Assembly (NCBI GenBank): GCA_022843125.1
Contig: JALHOG010000008.1
Coordinates: 42,094 to 106,093 of the forward strand
Direction of reading: 5' to 3'
Origin: Ilumatobacteraceae bacterium
GTDB lineage: Bacteria; Actinomycetota; Acidimicrobiia; Acidimicrobiales; Ilumatobacteraceae
DNA: 64,000 nucleotides
The notes under the pieces were generated by a model. The model did no database searches and was not told the origin of the DNA. It was given only the letters and a program-made list of their open reading frames with translations. Position numbers and translations under genes: made by a program. Below, piece after piece: positions 8,267-16,671 of this stretch (within the stretch, counting starts at the first letter, position 1; each line of letters begins with the position of its first letter).

Positions 8267-9087
8267 TGGTCGTCGGTGCCGGCGATGCCGACCATCTTCG
8301 GTTCGGCGCTCGCGAACCGGGGCGAGCCGCCGTTGATCGTGCGGCCGTAGTCGACGACGAGCGTGTGGCCGTTCACGAACGCCGCCTCGTCACTCGCGAG
8401 GTAGAGCGCTGCGTTCGCGATGTCGATCGCGTCGCCGGCGCGACCGTAGCGCTCGCGGGCCGACGCGGCGACGGCTTCCAGGTCGGTGGCGTCGCCGGTG
8501 GTGACGACCGCGGTGAGCGGGGTCGGGATCGTGCCGGGCGCGATCGCGTTGCAGCGCACACCCTTGGTGCCGAGCTCGGCGGCGACCGACTTGGTGAGGC
8601 CGATCACCGCGGTCTTGGCGGTGGTGTACGCGTGCGGTCCGAGCCCGCCCATCACCCCCGCCGCGCTCGAGGTGCTGATGATCGAGCCCGAGCCCTGCGG
8701 CACCATCACCCGGGCCGCGTGCTTGCAGCCGTAGAACACCGAGTGCAGGAGGATGTCGATCGAGCGCGTCCACGCCGCGGCGTCGGTGTCGGCGATCGGC
8801 CCGATCGCACCGACCACGCCGGCGTTGTTGAACATCACGTCGAGGCGCCCCCACGTGTCGACGGCGAGCTGGATGGCCGCGGCGACCGCGTCTTCGCTCG
8901 TGACGTCGCAGTGCACGAATCGTGCCGCGTCGCCGAGCGCCGCCGCGACGGCCTCACCGCGATCGACCTGCACGTCGGCCACGACGACGCGCGCGCCCTC
9001 CTCGACGAAGCGGCGGACGGTCGCCTCGCCGATCCCGCTCGCTGCCCCGGTCACCACGGCCACACGGCCGTCGAGACGATCCCCCAT
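8263..9087 (-). CDS. Short-chain dehydrogenase/reductase (SDR)
   Basis: A 274-aa classical SDR. Cofactor motif TGAASGIG near residue 12, NNAG in the central strand, catalytic serine in STSSAAG and YTTAK as the Tyr-xxx-Lys pair. It should oxidise an alcohol or reduce a ketone with NAD(P). The ATG at 9087 has AAGGAG 6 nt upstream. It lies 53 bp downstream of a Rieske oxygenase gene, so it may dehydrogenate the oxygenase product. A C-terminal extension of about 25 residues past the usual end is present. Confidence 0.88.
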   Translation of the reverse strand: MGDRLDGRVAVVTGAASGIGEATVRRFVEEGARVVVADVQVDRGEAVAAALGDAARFVHCDVTSEDAVAAAIQLAVDTWGRLDVMFNNAGVVGAIGPIADTDAAAWTRSIDILLHSVFYGCKHAARVMVPQGSGSIISTSSAAGVMGGLGPHAYTTAKTAVIGLTKSVAAELGTKGVRCNAIAPGTIPTPLTAVVTTGDATDLEAVAASARERYGRAGDAIDIANAALYLASDEAAFVNGHTLVVDYGRTINGGSPRFASAEPKMVGIAGTDDQ

Positions 9088-9140
9088 CAGTTGCTCCTTC
9101 GTCGGTTGCCGGCGGTTGGTGTTCGCGAGATGCCCGCGGA

Positions 9141-10286
9141 TCACCCGCGGATCATTCGTGCCATGGTCTCGTGGTAGTGCGCGATCTTGCACTCGCGCTC
9201 GTTGAGGATGTTCTGGGTGTAGGCGCTGGAACGCTTGGTGCGCTTCAGCTGCTGGTAGATGTCGATGTCTTCGCCGACGACCACCTTGAGCCGGTCCCAG
9301 TGGGCCTGCATCCGGGCCTTGTAGTCCTGGTACCGGGGGTCGTCGTCGTCGCCGGGGTAGATGATCTCCCAGCACAGGAACCGGGTGCGGTCGACGTCGA
9401 TCGGGATCGGGTTGAACACCTGGATGTGTTCGGGGTTGCAGTTGAAGACGGTGTTCGGGAACACGACGTAGTGGCAGATGGCCCACTTGTGATGGTCCCA
9501 CTCGTGCGCGAGCTGGTCTCGGTGCTGATGGCGTGGGACGAAGCACATGTAGTTGTGGTCGTTGACCATCCAGAAGCTGGTGTCGCGCGCCGACTTGGTC
9601 CACTCGGTACCGACGTGGTGCAGCTCGCCCGTGTGGTAGATCTCGTTGAAGCCGTCGACGACCGCCTTGTAGCTCACGGGCACGTCCCACTCGAGGACGT
9701 CGAGCAGCACCATGTCGTCCATGTCGTACCGGCCGAGGTCGATCAGGATCTCGTCGCCGATCCAACTCGTCAGCGACGGTGCGCGATCGGGCCCGGCGAG
9801 GTTGACCCACACCCAGCCGCCCCACTCGTCGACCGCGACCTGCGGGCTCCTGAGGCCCTTGAGGTGCTCGGGGTCGAAGTCGATGCGCTCGGGTACACCC
9901 TTCACCTTGCCCGTGAGGTCGTAGGTCCAGCCGTGGTACGGGCACGTGAACTGGGTGGCACCGCACCCCTGCCACTCGGTCACGAAGGACGGGCCGCGAT
10001 GCATGCACACGTTGTGGAACGCAGCGAGCGATCCGTCGGGTTGACGAGCGATCACGATCGTCTCGCCGTGACTCTCGAAGCTGATCCAGTCGCCGGCGCC
10101 GCGCACCTGCTCGGAGCGGGCGGCGAGCAGCCACGTCGTGTTGAGCACCTTCTCCCGCTCGAGTTCGAACTGCACCGGGTCGGTGTACGCAGTGCGGCTC
10201 ATCACCGACGGCCCGTAGTCGGGCACGTTCTGGATCGACGGCCCGAGCCGGACCGGGACGTCACCGCGTGTCGGGACGTGGACCAT
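9141..10286 (-). CDS. Rieske-type ring-hydroxylating oxygenase, alpha subunit
   Basis: A 381-aa protein with a Rieske [2Fe-2S] domain (Cys94-x-His96 and Cys115-x2-His118, CMHRG/CPYHGW) and a C-terminal catalytic domain with the mononuclear iron ligands in EIYHTGELHH (His218, His223). The family inserts oxygen into aromatic, steroid or quaternary-ammonium substrates, with electrons from a ferredoxin/reductase. Neither partner nor a beta subunit lies nearby, suggesting an alpha-only enzyme served by distant partners. AGGAG precedes the ATG. First gene of the leftward operon with the SDR and ABM genes. Confidence 0.92.
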   Translation of the reverse strand: MVHVPTRGDVPVRLGPSIQNVPDYGPSVMSRTAYTDPVQFELEREKVLNTTWLLAARSEQVRGAGDWISFESHGETIVIARQPDGSLAAFHNVCMHRGPSFVTEWQGCGATQFTCPYHGWTYDLTGKVKGVPERIDFDPEHLKGLRSPQVAVDEWGGWVWVNLAGPDRAPSLTSWIGDEILIDLGRYDMDDMVLLDVLEWDVPVSYKAVVDGFNEIYHTGELHHVGTEWTKSARDTSFWMVNDHNYMCFVPRHQHRDQLAHEWDHHKWAICHYVVFPNTVFNCNPEHIQVFNPIPIDVDRTRFLCWEIIYPGDDDDPRYQDYKARMQAHWDRLKVVVGEDIDIYQQLKRTKRSSAYTQNILNERECKIAHYHETMARMIRG

Positions 10287-10417
10287 GGCGTGCTCCTGTG
10301 GGGTCGGCCCGCTGCCGGGCTGGTGTCGGGCTGGCTCGTCGGGATCGGGAGGGACGGGGGCAGCACCGCAGCGACACCCCCATCTTTCGCGGAACGGATG
10401 TTACATAACCGCCGTGA

Positions 10418-10423
10418 TACGTT
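10418..10423 (+). promoter_or_regulatory. -10 box for a leaderless start
   Basis: TACGTT ends 7 nt before the GTG at 10431, so transcription is expected to begin at or next to the start codon. The same hexamer precedes the gene at 26580. The short palindrome GTTACATAAC (10400-10409) lies just upstream in the divergent gap to the Rieske gene. Confidence 0.5.
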
Positions 10424-10430
10424 CAAGGCC

Positions 10431-10952
10431 GTGCCGGGGATCGGGGAGGGCAGCTGGCTCGACACCAGCGACGTCGTCGAGATCACCGCGCTGATGGCCC
10501 GCTTCGCCCACGCGATCGACGAGTGCGACTGGCCGGCGTACCGGTTGGTCTTCGCCGATGAGATCGAGCTCGACTACTCGTCGTGGCGCGCCGGCTCCCT
10601 CGGCCGCTGGTCGGCGGACGACTGGGTCGCCCGAGCCGCTCGACTCTTCCCCGGCCTCACCGGCACGCAGCATGCCGTCACCAACATCGTCGTCGAGCCG
10701 GGCCCGAATCCCGGCGAGGCGCACGTCCGTGCATCGGTCCGAGCCGACCACGCCATCGTCGACGGCGCCACTACCCGCGTGTTCACGGTGTCGGGTCGGT
10801 ACGACGATCGGTGCCGACGGGCTGCCGACGGTTGGCGCATCAGCGCGAAACGTCTGGTGGTCGCGTGGACGGTCGGCGAACCCGGCCTGCTCGACGAGGC
10901 GCGCGCAGCCGTCGCAGCCGGAACACCACGCCGAACCGGGAGCGAGGGCTGA
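10431..10952 (+). CDS. SnoaL/NTF2-fold protein
   Basis: A 173-aa protein with the SnoaL-like fold: DVVEITALMARFAHAIDECDW, then HAVTNIVV in the central strand and DGWRISAKRLVVAW at the end, as in polyketide-cyclase-like and ring-hydroxylating-dioxygenase small-subunit-like proteins. The GTG at 10431 is chosen because of the -10 box 7 nt upstream; an in-frame ATG at 10398 is the alternative. It is divergent from the Rieske gene and followed after 1 nt by a TetR gene. It could act as a helper or downstream isomerase for the Rieske pathway; no catalytic residues can be assigned. Confidence 0.72.
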   Translation: MPGIGEGSWLDTSDVVEITALMARFAHAIDECDWPAYRLVFADEIELDYSSWRAGSLGRWSADDWVARAARLFPGLTGTQHAVTNIVVEPGPNPGEAHVRASVRADHAIVDGATTRVFTVSGRYDDRCRRAADGWRISAKRLVVAWTVGEPGLLDEARAAVAAGTPRRTGSEG

Positions 10953-10953
10953 C

Positions 10954-11547
10954 GTGCCCAAGGTCGTCGACGTCGAGCTGCGGCGAGCCGAACTCGCCCA
11001 CGCCGCCGCGCGGCTGATCGCACGCTCCGGCATCGAGGCGGCGACGATGCGCGAGGTCGCGGCCGAGGCCGGACTCACCACGGGCGCGCTCACGCACTAC
11101 TTCGCCGACAAGCACGAACTGCTCCTCACCACCTTCCAGGCGTCGCTCGCCCGTCGCCGGTCGCAGCGACCACCCGCTGCGGGCACGCCGCCCGAGGCGC
11201 TGCTGCTCGCGTCACTCGAGGGTGCGCTCCCGGTCGACGACGATCGCTGGATGCACTGGATGGTCACGATCGCGTGCTGTTCTCAGGCGGCCGGCGACCC
11301 CGAGCTCGCCGATGCGCAGAGCCAGGCGTACGCGGAGTTCGCCGGGTACATCGGCGACCTCGCCCGTGCCTGCGGCTTGGCCCAGCGCTCCGACGCCGCC
11401 GAGGTCGCGGCGACACTGATCGCCGTCGCCGACGGGATCGCCGTGCAGGCGCTGTTCCATCCCGGAGGGTGGCCGGCCGAGCGTCAGCGGGCCGTGCTGC
11501 ACTCGATGCTCGCGACGCTCGGACTCACCGTCACCGCGCGACAGTGA
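10954..11547 (+). CDS. TetR-family transcriptional regulator
   Basis: A 197-aa regulator with an N-terminal helix-turn-helix (REVAAEAGLTTGALTHYFADKHELL, residues about 30-56) and a ligand-binding C-terminal domain of TetR_C type. Start GTG, 1 nt after the SnoaL stop. The next gene starts 4 nt after its stop, so the regulator sits inside a SnoaL-TetR-oxidoreductase operon. It probably controls this operon and perhaps the divergent Rieske operon; the ligand is unknown. Confidence 0.88.
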   Translation: MPKVVDVELRRAELAHAAARLIARSGIEAATMREVAAEAGLTTGALTHYFADKHELLLTTFQASLARRRSQRPPAAGTPPEALLLASLEGALPVDDDRWMHWMVTIACCSQAAGDPELADAQSQAYAEFAGYIGDLARACGLAQRSDAAEVAATLIAVADGIAVQALFHPGGWPAERQRAVLHSMLATLGLTVTARQ

Positions 11548-11551
11548 CGGG

Positions 11552-12367
11552 ATGCGATTCGCCTTCTCCACGTCGCCGCAACGGACCACCTGGGAGTGGA
11601 TGCGAGAGGTCTGGCAACGCGCTGACGCGCTCGACGTGTTCGAGTCGGGCTGGACCTTCGATCACCTCTACCCGCTGTTCGGCGACTCGACCGACGACTG
11701 CATGGATGGGTGGGTGACGCTCACCGCGCTGCTCCACGAGACGTCACGGCTGCGCGGCGGAGTGCTCGTGACCGGCATGGTGTACCGACATCCCGGCGTG
11801 CTCGCGAACATGGCGTCGACGCTCGACATCACCTCAGGGGGTCGGCTCGAGCTCGGTATCGGCGCCGGTTGGAACGAGGAGGAGTGCGACGCGTTCGGCA
11901 TCGAACTCGGGACGCTGCGCGAGCGGTTCGACCGCTTCGAGGAGGGCCTTGCCGTGCTCGACTCGCTGCTCACGAACGATCGCACCACGTTCGACGGCCG
12001 GTACTACCGACTCGACGGCGCGATGAACAACCCGAAGCCGGTGCAGTCGCCGTTGCCGATCTGCATCGGCGGTGTCGGGCGCACGCGCACCCTGCCGCTC
12101 GCAGCCAGCTATGCCCACCATTGGAACTACGGCGGCAGCGATGTCGCAGAGTTCGCCGAATGTCGCGACGTGCTCCACGGAGCGTGCGCTGCGATCGGCC
12201 GAGACCCGGCAGAGATCACCTCCAGCGTGCTGCTGCGCTGGTCGGGCGCCGAACAGCTGCGCGCCGACGCCGACTCCTTCGCGGCCGCAGGTGCCGACCT
12301 CGGCATCGTGTCGATCCCGAAGACCGAACCCCCGTCGGTGATCGACGAGATCGCCGCCATTCTCTGA
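11552..12367 (+). CDS. F420-dependent luciferase-like (LLM) oxidoreductase
   Basis: A 271-aa TIM-barrel flavin/F420 oxidoreductase. Diagnostic stretches are LASTLDITSGGRLELGIGAGW-type text (here ANMASTLDITSGGRLELGIG followed by AGWNEEE) and PKPVQSPLPICIGGVG. In actinobacteria this subfamily uses F420 rather than FMN, which is family knowledge. It transfers hydride to or from an alcohol, ketone or alkene; the substrate is unknown. Third gene of the operon starting at 10431. Confidence 0.87.
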   Translation: MRFAFSTSPQRTTWEWMREVWQRADALDVFESGWTFDHLYPLFGDSTDDCMDGWVTLTALLHETSRLRGGVLVTGMVYRHPGVLANMASTLDITSGGRLELGIGAGWNEEECDAFGIELGTLRERFDRFEEGLAVLDSLLTNDRTTFDGRYYRLDGAMNNPKPVQSPLPICIGGVGRTRTLPLAASYAHHWNYGGSDVAEFAECRDVLHGACAAIGRDPAEITSSVLLRWSGAEQLRADADSFAAAGADLGIVSIPKTEPPSVIDEIAAIL

Positions 12368-12401
12368 ACACAGGGCTTGCGCACGCCGTCTGTAGTCCAC
12401 C

Positions 12402-12407
12402 TATAGT
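12402..12407 (+). promoter_or_regulatory. Putative -10 box upstream of the tandem SDR operon
   Basis: TATAGT, 61 nt before the ATG at 12468, with TTGCGC at 12377-12382 as a possible -35 at a slightly long 19-nt spacing. This is a conventional leadered promoter, unlike the leaderless ones elsewhere in the window. Confidence 0.45.
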
Positions 12408-12467
12408 TACTGCCGCTCCCCACCGACCTGGTGCGGGGCGAGGGGACACGATCAGGGGGCCGGGTAC

Positions 12468-13247
12468 ATGGCAGAACTGGAAGGCCGCGTCGCGGCGATC
12501 TGCGGGGGCACCAGCGGTGTCGGTCTCGCGATCGCGAAGGCATTCGCGAACGACGGCGCATCGATGGTGATCAGCGGCCGGCGCGCCGAGAAGGCACCGG
12601 CAGCGCTCGCCGAGCTGAACATCGGCGACCGGGCCCACTTCCTCCAGGGCGACGGGACGAGCCAGGACGACTGCGAAGCGCTGATCGCCGAGACGGTGTC
12701 GCGCTACGGCAGGATCGACCTCCTCGTCAACTGCGCCGGAGGCTCGAAGGACAACGCACCGGTGGTCGACCTGACGGACGAAGCGATGGAGTTCGGCCTC
12801 AAGGTCAACTACTGGAGCTCGTTCTGGCTCACCCGTGCGGCGCTCAAGCACATGATCCCGCAGAACTTCGGGCGGATCATGTACATCTCGTCGGTCGAGG
12901 GCAAGGTCGGCAAGCCAGGTCTGTCGCAGTACGTCGTCGGCAAGCACGCCGTCAACGCCCTCACGAAGTGCGTGGCCAAGGAGGTCGGCGCCCTCGGCAT
13001 CACGGTCAACGCGCTCTGCGCCGGTGCGATGGACACGCCGATGATGCAGGAAGCCGGTCCGGCCGCCGCCGAGTCGATGGGCATCACCTACGAGGAACTG
13101 CTCGGATGGTTCGCCCAGGAGTCGGCCACGAAGCGGCTCGTCACCGTCGAGGACTGCGCGCTCGTCGCGTCGCTCCTCGCCTCCGAGGCCGGTGCCGGGA
13201 TCACCGGATCGATGGTCTCGATCGACGGCGGCACGGCGCCGTACTGA
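12468..13247 (+). CDS. Short-chain dehydrogenase/reductase (SDR)
   Basis: A 259-aa SDR with cofactor motif CGGTSGVG (Cys where Thr is usual), NCAGG, catalytic serine in ISSVEGKVGKPG and YVVGK. The C-terminal end GGTAPY is shared with the next gene. The two proteins are clearly paralogous (shared SSVEGK-GKPG and WFAQESA/LFTQESA segments) and may form hetero-oligomers or act on successive intermediates. Leadered start with purine-rich AGGGGGCCGGG upstream. Confidence 0.88.
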   Translation: MAELEGRVAAICGGTSGVGLAIAKAFANDGASMVISGRRAEKAPAALAELNIGDRAHFLQGDGTSQDDCEALIAETVSRYGRIDLLVNCAGGSKDNAPVVDLTDEAMEFGLKVNYWSSFWLTRAALKHMIPQNFGRIMYISSVEGKVGKPGLSQYVVGKHAVNALTKCVAKEVGALGITVNALCAGAMDTPMMQEAGPAAAESMGITYEELLGWFAQESATKRLVTVEDCALVASLLASEAGAGITGSMVSIDGGTAPY

Positions 13248-13286
13248 CACGCGACGACGACACAGGACGAGGAAGAGGGAACTGAC

Positions 13287-14069
13287 ATGGGCAAGCTCGA
13301 AGGAAAGGTCGCCGCGATCACCGGCGGCACGCGGTCGATCGGTCGCGGCATGGCGGAGGCGTTCCTCCGTGAAGGGGCCAAGGTCGTCGTCAACGGACGC
13401 GACCAGGCCAAGGGTGAAGCGGCGGTCGCCGAGATGGGCGGAGGCGACAACGTCGCCTTCTACGCCGGAGACGCAGCCACGCAGGCCACGAACGAGGGCA
13501 TCGTCGACTTCGCGATCGAGCGCTTCGGCCAGCTCGACATCATGTGCCTGAACTCGGGCGGTGTGAAGCAGACCGCCCCGGTGATGATGATGAGCGACGA
13601 GGAGTGGGCGCTCGAGGTCGACTGGAACCTGAACAGCGTGTTCTGGGGCATGCGCAAGTCGCTCCAGCACATGGTGCCGCGAGGTTCGGGGCGCATTCTC
13701 GTGACGTCGTCGGTCGAGGGCAAGCTCGGCAAGCCGGGCATCCCCGGCTACGCGGCCACCAAGCACGGGGTGAACGGCCTCGTGAAGGCAGCGGCCCAGG
13801 AGACCGGCACGAGCGGCGTGACCGTCAACGCCATCCTGCCCGGCCTGATCGAGACCGACATCGTCCGCGAGACCGGCCCCGCATCCGCCGAGATGATGGG
13901 CCTGCCGAGCTATGAGGCGATGCTCGAGCTCTTCACGCAGGAGTCGGCGATCAAGCGCTGCAACACGGTCGAAGAGGTGGCAGCGGTCGCGGTGATGCTC
14001 GCGAGCGACGCCGCCCGCAACTTCACCGGCTGCATGTTCGCGGTCGACGGCGGCACGATGCCGTACTGA
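13287..14069 (+). CDS. Short-chain dehydrogenase/reductase (SDR), paralogue of the preceding gene
   Basis: A 260-aa SDR: ITGGTRSIG near the N-terminus, LNSGG in place of NNAG, TSSVEGKLGKPG with the catalytic serine, YAATK. Starts 39 bp after the upstream SDR, with GAGGAAGAGGGA about 8 nt before the ATG. Tandem duplication within an operon is the simplest explanation. The substitution of NNAG by NSGG is shared in part with its neighbour (NCAGG). Confidence 0.88.
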   Translation: MGKLEGKVAAITGGTRSIGRGMAEAFLREGAKVVVNGRDQAKGEAAVAEMGGGDNVAFYAGDAATQATNEGIVDFAIERFGQLDIMCLNSGGVKQTAPVMMMSDEEWALEVDWNLNSVFWGMRKSLQHMVPRGSGRILVTSSVEGKLGKPGIPGYAATKHGVNGLVKAAAQETGTSGVTVNAILPGLIETDIVRETGPASAEMMGLPSYEAMLELFTQESAIKRCNTVEEVAAVAVMLASDAARNFTGCMFAVDGGTMPY

Positions 14070-14112
14070 TCAGCGATCGCGATCCCTGATCACTCCGACC
14101 GCCCGCAGATGC

Positions 14113-15258
14113 TCAGGCGAGCAGCCGGCTGATCCAGCGGTGGAGGTTCTGGTTGCCCATCTCGTTGCGGCCGAAGCGGAACGGTTCACCGGTGGCGGCG
14201 AGCACGTCGGTGTGGCGGGTGATGTCGATCACGGTGAGGAAGTCCTCCTCGTAGGTGACGTCGCGGTAGAGCTGCCGCTTCTGCTCGGCTTCGGCGCGCT
14301 GCTCGTCGGTGACGAGTGGCTCGCGGAAGTACTGGTACTGCACGACCGTCGACTCGCCGGGGGTGGGGCCCGGATAGATCCGGCTCACCATCAACGAGCG
14401 GTGCGGGTGCCCCGAGATCGAGATGTTCGGGAACACGTAGTGCACGAGCGAGAAGCAGTCGTACGGCTCGGGCCAGTCCTCCGGCGCGACGTCGCGCTGG
14501 TCGACGATGCCCTTGTTCGCGAAGCCGATCCGAACGTGGGGCCCGTACAGGTCGTAGGTGTTCCGGTTGGTGATCGCCTTCGCACCGATCGTGTTCCGGT
14601 GGAGGTAGCCGAGGTGGTACCCATCGAGGTAGCCGTCGGCGGTGGCCTTCCAGTTGCCGCTCGGGAGCTTCGTCTCGACGTCGTGTCGGTGCAGCTTCGT
14701 GAGGTTGAGCATCTCGAGCGCCGACTGCATGTCGCCGAGCCACTCGTCGATGTCGAGCGCGGCACCGATGGTGAGGATCGAGAAGATCGCTCCGGCGCGC
14801 TCGGCGGTGGGGTACGCCATGAGCCCGTCGACGTCGAGGTCGGCGAATCCCTCCCTGCCCGGTAGCCCGACGAGCTTGCCCTCGGTGTCGTACACCCAGG
14901 AGTGGTACGGGCAGGTCATGCGCCGGCTGTGGCCGAAGCAGCCTTCGGCGACCGAGCGGCCGCGGTGGCGGCACGCGTTGAGGAACGTGCGGGCGACACC
15001 GTCTTCGCCGCGCACCACCACGATCGGACGGTCGGCGATGTCGAGCGTGGTGAAGTCCCCCGGGTTGGGGATGTCGCACGAGAGGGCGACGAGCAGCGGG
15101 TTGCGGCGGAACACCACGTCGAGCTCGCGAGCGAAACGGGACGGGTCGCGGTACTCCTCGGCCGGTACGAGCATCATCGATTCGGCGAAGTCGCTGTGGT
15201 TGGCATCGACGTTGGTGAGCAACCGTCGGCCGAGATCCGGCAGCGGTGTGGCGGTCAT
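14113..15258 (-). CDS. Rieske-type oxygenase alpha subunit
   Basis: A 381-aa alpha subunit. Rieske ligands Cys96, His98, Cys116, His119 (CRHRG, CPYHSW); mononuclear iron motif DGYHLGYLH with His215 and His220. The ATG at 15258 is preferred over an upstream in-frame codon because GAGGAGGGG lies just before it and a TACAGT -10 box lies 24 nt further up. It is divergent from a P450 gene and shares a 115-bp control region with it, which suggests common regulation. No reductase or ferredoxin is nearby. Confidence 0.92.
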   Translation of the reverse strand: MTATPLPDLGRRLLTNVDANHSDFAESMMLVPAEEYRDPSRFARELDVVFRRNPLLVALSCDIPNPGDFTTLDIADRPIVVVRGEDGVARTFLNACRHRGRSVAEGCFGHSRRMTCPYHSWVYDTEGKLVGLPGREGFADLDVDGLMAYPTAERAGAIFSILTIGAALDIDEWLGDMQSALEMLNLTKLHRHDVETKLPSGNWKATADGYLDGYHLGYLHRNTIGAKAITNRNTYDLYGPHVRIGFANKGIVDQRDVAPEDWPEPYDCFSLVHYVFPNISISGHPHRSLMVSRIYPGPTPGESTVVQYQYFREPLVTDEQRAEAEQKRQLYRDVTYEEDFLTVIDITRHTDVLAATGEPFRFGRNEMGNQNLHRWISRLLA

Positions 15259-15279
15259 GTCCCCTCCTCGTATCGGGGC

Positions 15280-15302
15280 TAACTGTAGACGCTGTGCAGT
15301 TA
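15280..15302. promoter_or_regulatory. Palindrome between Rieske and P450 genes, overlapping a -10 box
   Basis: Perfect 6-bp arms TAACTG and CAGTTA separated by 11 nt. On the minus strand the left arm overlaps TACAGT (15282-15287), the likely -10 box of the Rieske gene. A dimeric repressor bound here would block the Rieske promoter and could influence the divergent P450. Confidence 0.45.
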
Positions 15303-15373
15303 TTCGCCCAGTGTCAGGGCGGGTCGAGACCACCTCGTCATCGGACGCAGAGCACCGCTACCGTCGGCGAGCG

Positions 15374-16612
15374 ATGCGAGTCGAGGATGTCGATCTGTCC
15401 GATCCGGCGACGCAGCGCGACTGGTACCCCACCTACGACCTGCTCCGCGAACACGCGCCGATGTACCGGATGCCCGGCACCGACACCTATGTGCTCACCC
15501 GATACGAGGATGTGGCATGGGTGAGCCGCCGGACCGATCTGTTCGCGAACGGGCCGGCGCCGAGCGCGGCGCTCGTGAAGGACGAGGAGGCGATGCGGAT
15601 CTACCGCGACCGCGGGCGGGTGCGGCGCACCATCCTCGGGACCGACCCGCCGGTCCACCGTCGTTACCGCGACCTGGTCGACCCGTTCTTCAATGCTCGC
15701 GGCGCCGAGCGCCGGCGTGAGCTCGTCGCCGACGCCGTCGACGAGCTGATCGACGGCTGGATCGGTCGTTCCGGCATCGACTTCGTCACCGACTTCGCGC
15801 TACCGCTCCCGGTTCGCATCATCACCGAGACGCTCGGCTTTCCGGTGGCCGACATCCCCCAGCTCAAGGCGTGGTCGGCGGCCTGGGTGATGCCGTTCGC
15901 CGGCGGACTCACGCCCGAGCAGCAACGGTTCGTCGCCGAGCAGGGCACCGAGTTCCAGGCCTACATCATCGACACGATCGCACAGAAGCGAGCCGCGCCC
16001 GACGAGTCGGTGATCAGCCACCTCGCCTCCGCGACGTTTGCATCGCCCGATGGCCCGCGCCCGCTGACCGAGGAGGAGATCGTGTTCACGGTCGACCACC
16101 TCTACATCGGCGGCAACGAGACGACGACGTTCGCGCTCACCTGGGGCCTGCGGTGGTTGCTCGCACGGCCCGATCTCTGGGAGCGGCTGCGCGACGACCG
16201 GTCGAAGGTGCCGACCTTCGTCGAGGAGGTACTCCGGCTCGACTCACCGACCCAGGGGCTGTACCGGCACACCCTCGCCGACGTCGAGCGCCACGGTGTC
16301 GTGATCCCGGCCGGATCCACGGTCCACATCCGTTTCGGTGCCGCCAACCGCGATCCGCGCATGTTCCCCGATCCCGCCGTGCTCGACCTCGATCGCCCGA
16401 ACGCGGCGCGCCACGTCGCCTTCGGGCAGGGCGAGCACCACTGCCCCGGCGCCGGGCTCAGCCGGCTCGAGCAGCACGTCGCCTGGAACCGATTGCTCGA
16501 CCGGGTCGACGAGTGGTGGCTGGTCGGCGACGCCCAGCTCACGACGATGCCGGGGTTCGTGCTGTGGGCGCTCGACGCGCTCCCGGTCGGGTTCCGACCG
16601 GCGCTTCGCTGA
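15374..16612 (+). CDS. Cytochrome P450
   Basis: A 412-aa soluble bacterial P450. I-helix GGNETTT (an Asn-Glu variant of the oxygen-binding A-G-x-D/E-T-T), ExxR in EEVLR, heme loop FGQGEHHCPG with the proximal cysteine at about residue 357. It would hydroxylate a hydrophobic substrate using a ferredoxin and reductase not encoded here. The ATG at 15374 has TACCGT 9 nt upstream. Divergent from a Rieske gene. Confidence 0.92.
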   Translation: MRVEDVDLSDPATQRDWYPTYDLLREHAPMYRMPGTDTYVLTRYEDVAWVSRRTDLFANGPAPSAALVKDEEAMRIYRDRGRVRRTILGTDPPVHRRYRDLVDPFFNARGAERRRELVADAVDELIDGWIGRSGIDFVTDFALPLPVRIITETLGFPVADIPQLKAWSAAWVMPFAGGLTPEQQRFVAEQGTEFQAYIIDTIAQKRAAPDESVISHLASATFASPDGPRPLTEEEIVFTVDHLYIGGNETTTFALTWGLRWLLARPDLWERLRDDRSKVPTFVEEVLRLDSPTQGLYRHTLADVERHGVVIPAGSTVHIRFGAANRDPRMFPDPAVLDLDRPNAARHVAFGQGEHHCPGAGLSRLEQHVAWNRLLDRVDEWWLVGDAQLTTMPGFVLWALDALPVGFRPALR

Positions 16613-16634
16613 GGCACGGTTCCTCGACGCGTTC

Positions 16635-16640
16635 TACAGT
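16635..16640 (+). promoter_or_regulatory. Putative -10 box
   Basis: TACAGT, 31 nt before the ATG at 16672 and 23 nt after the P450 stop, giving the following gene its own promoter with a short leader that carries the Shine-Dalgarno sequence. Confidence 0.4.
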
Positions 16641-16671
16641 AACTCCGTCGTTCGGGGGAACAGGAGGGGTC

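Noticed and set aside
8922..10430. Long plus-strand extension upstream of the SnoaL gene at 10431
   Set aside because: It lies antisense to the SDR and Rieske genes; SnoaL similarity begins only after 10431, where a -10 box and GTG are found.
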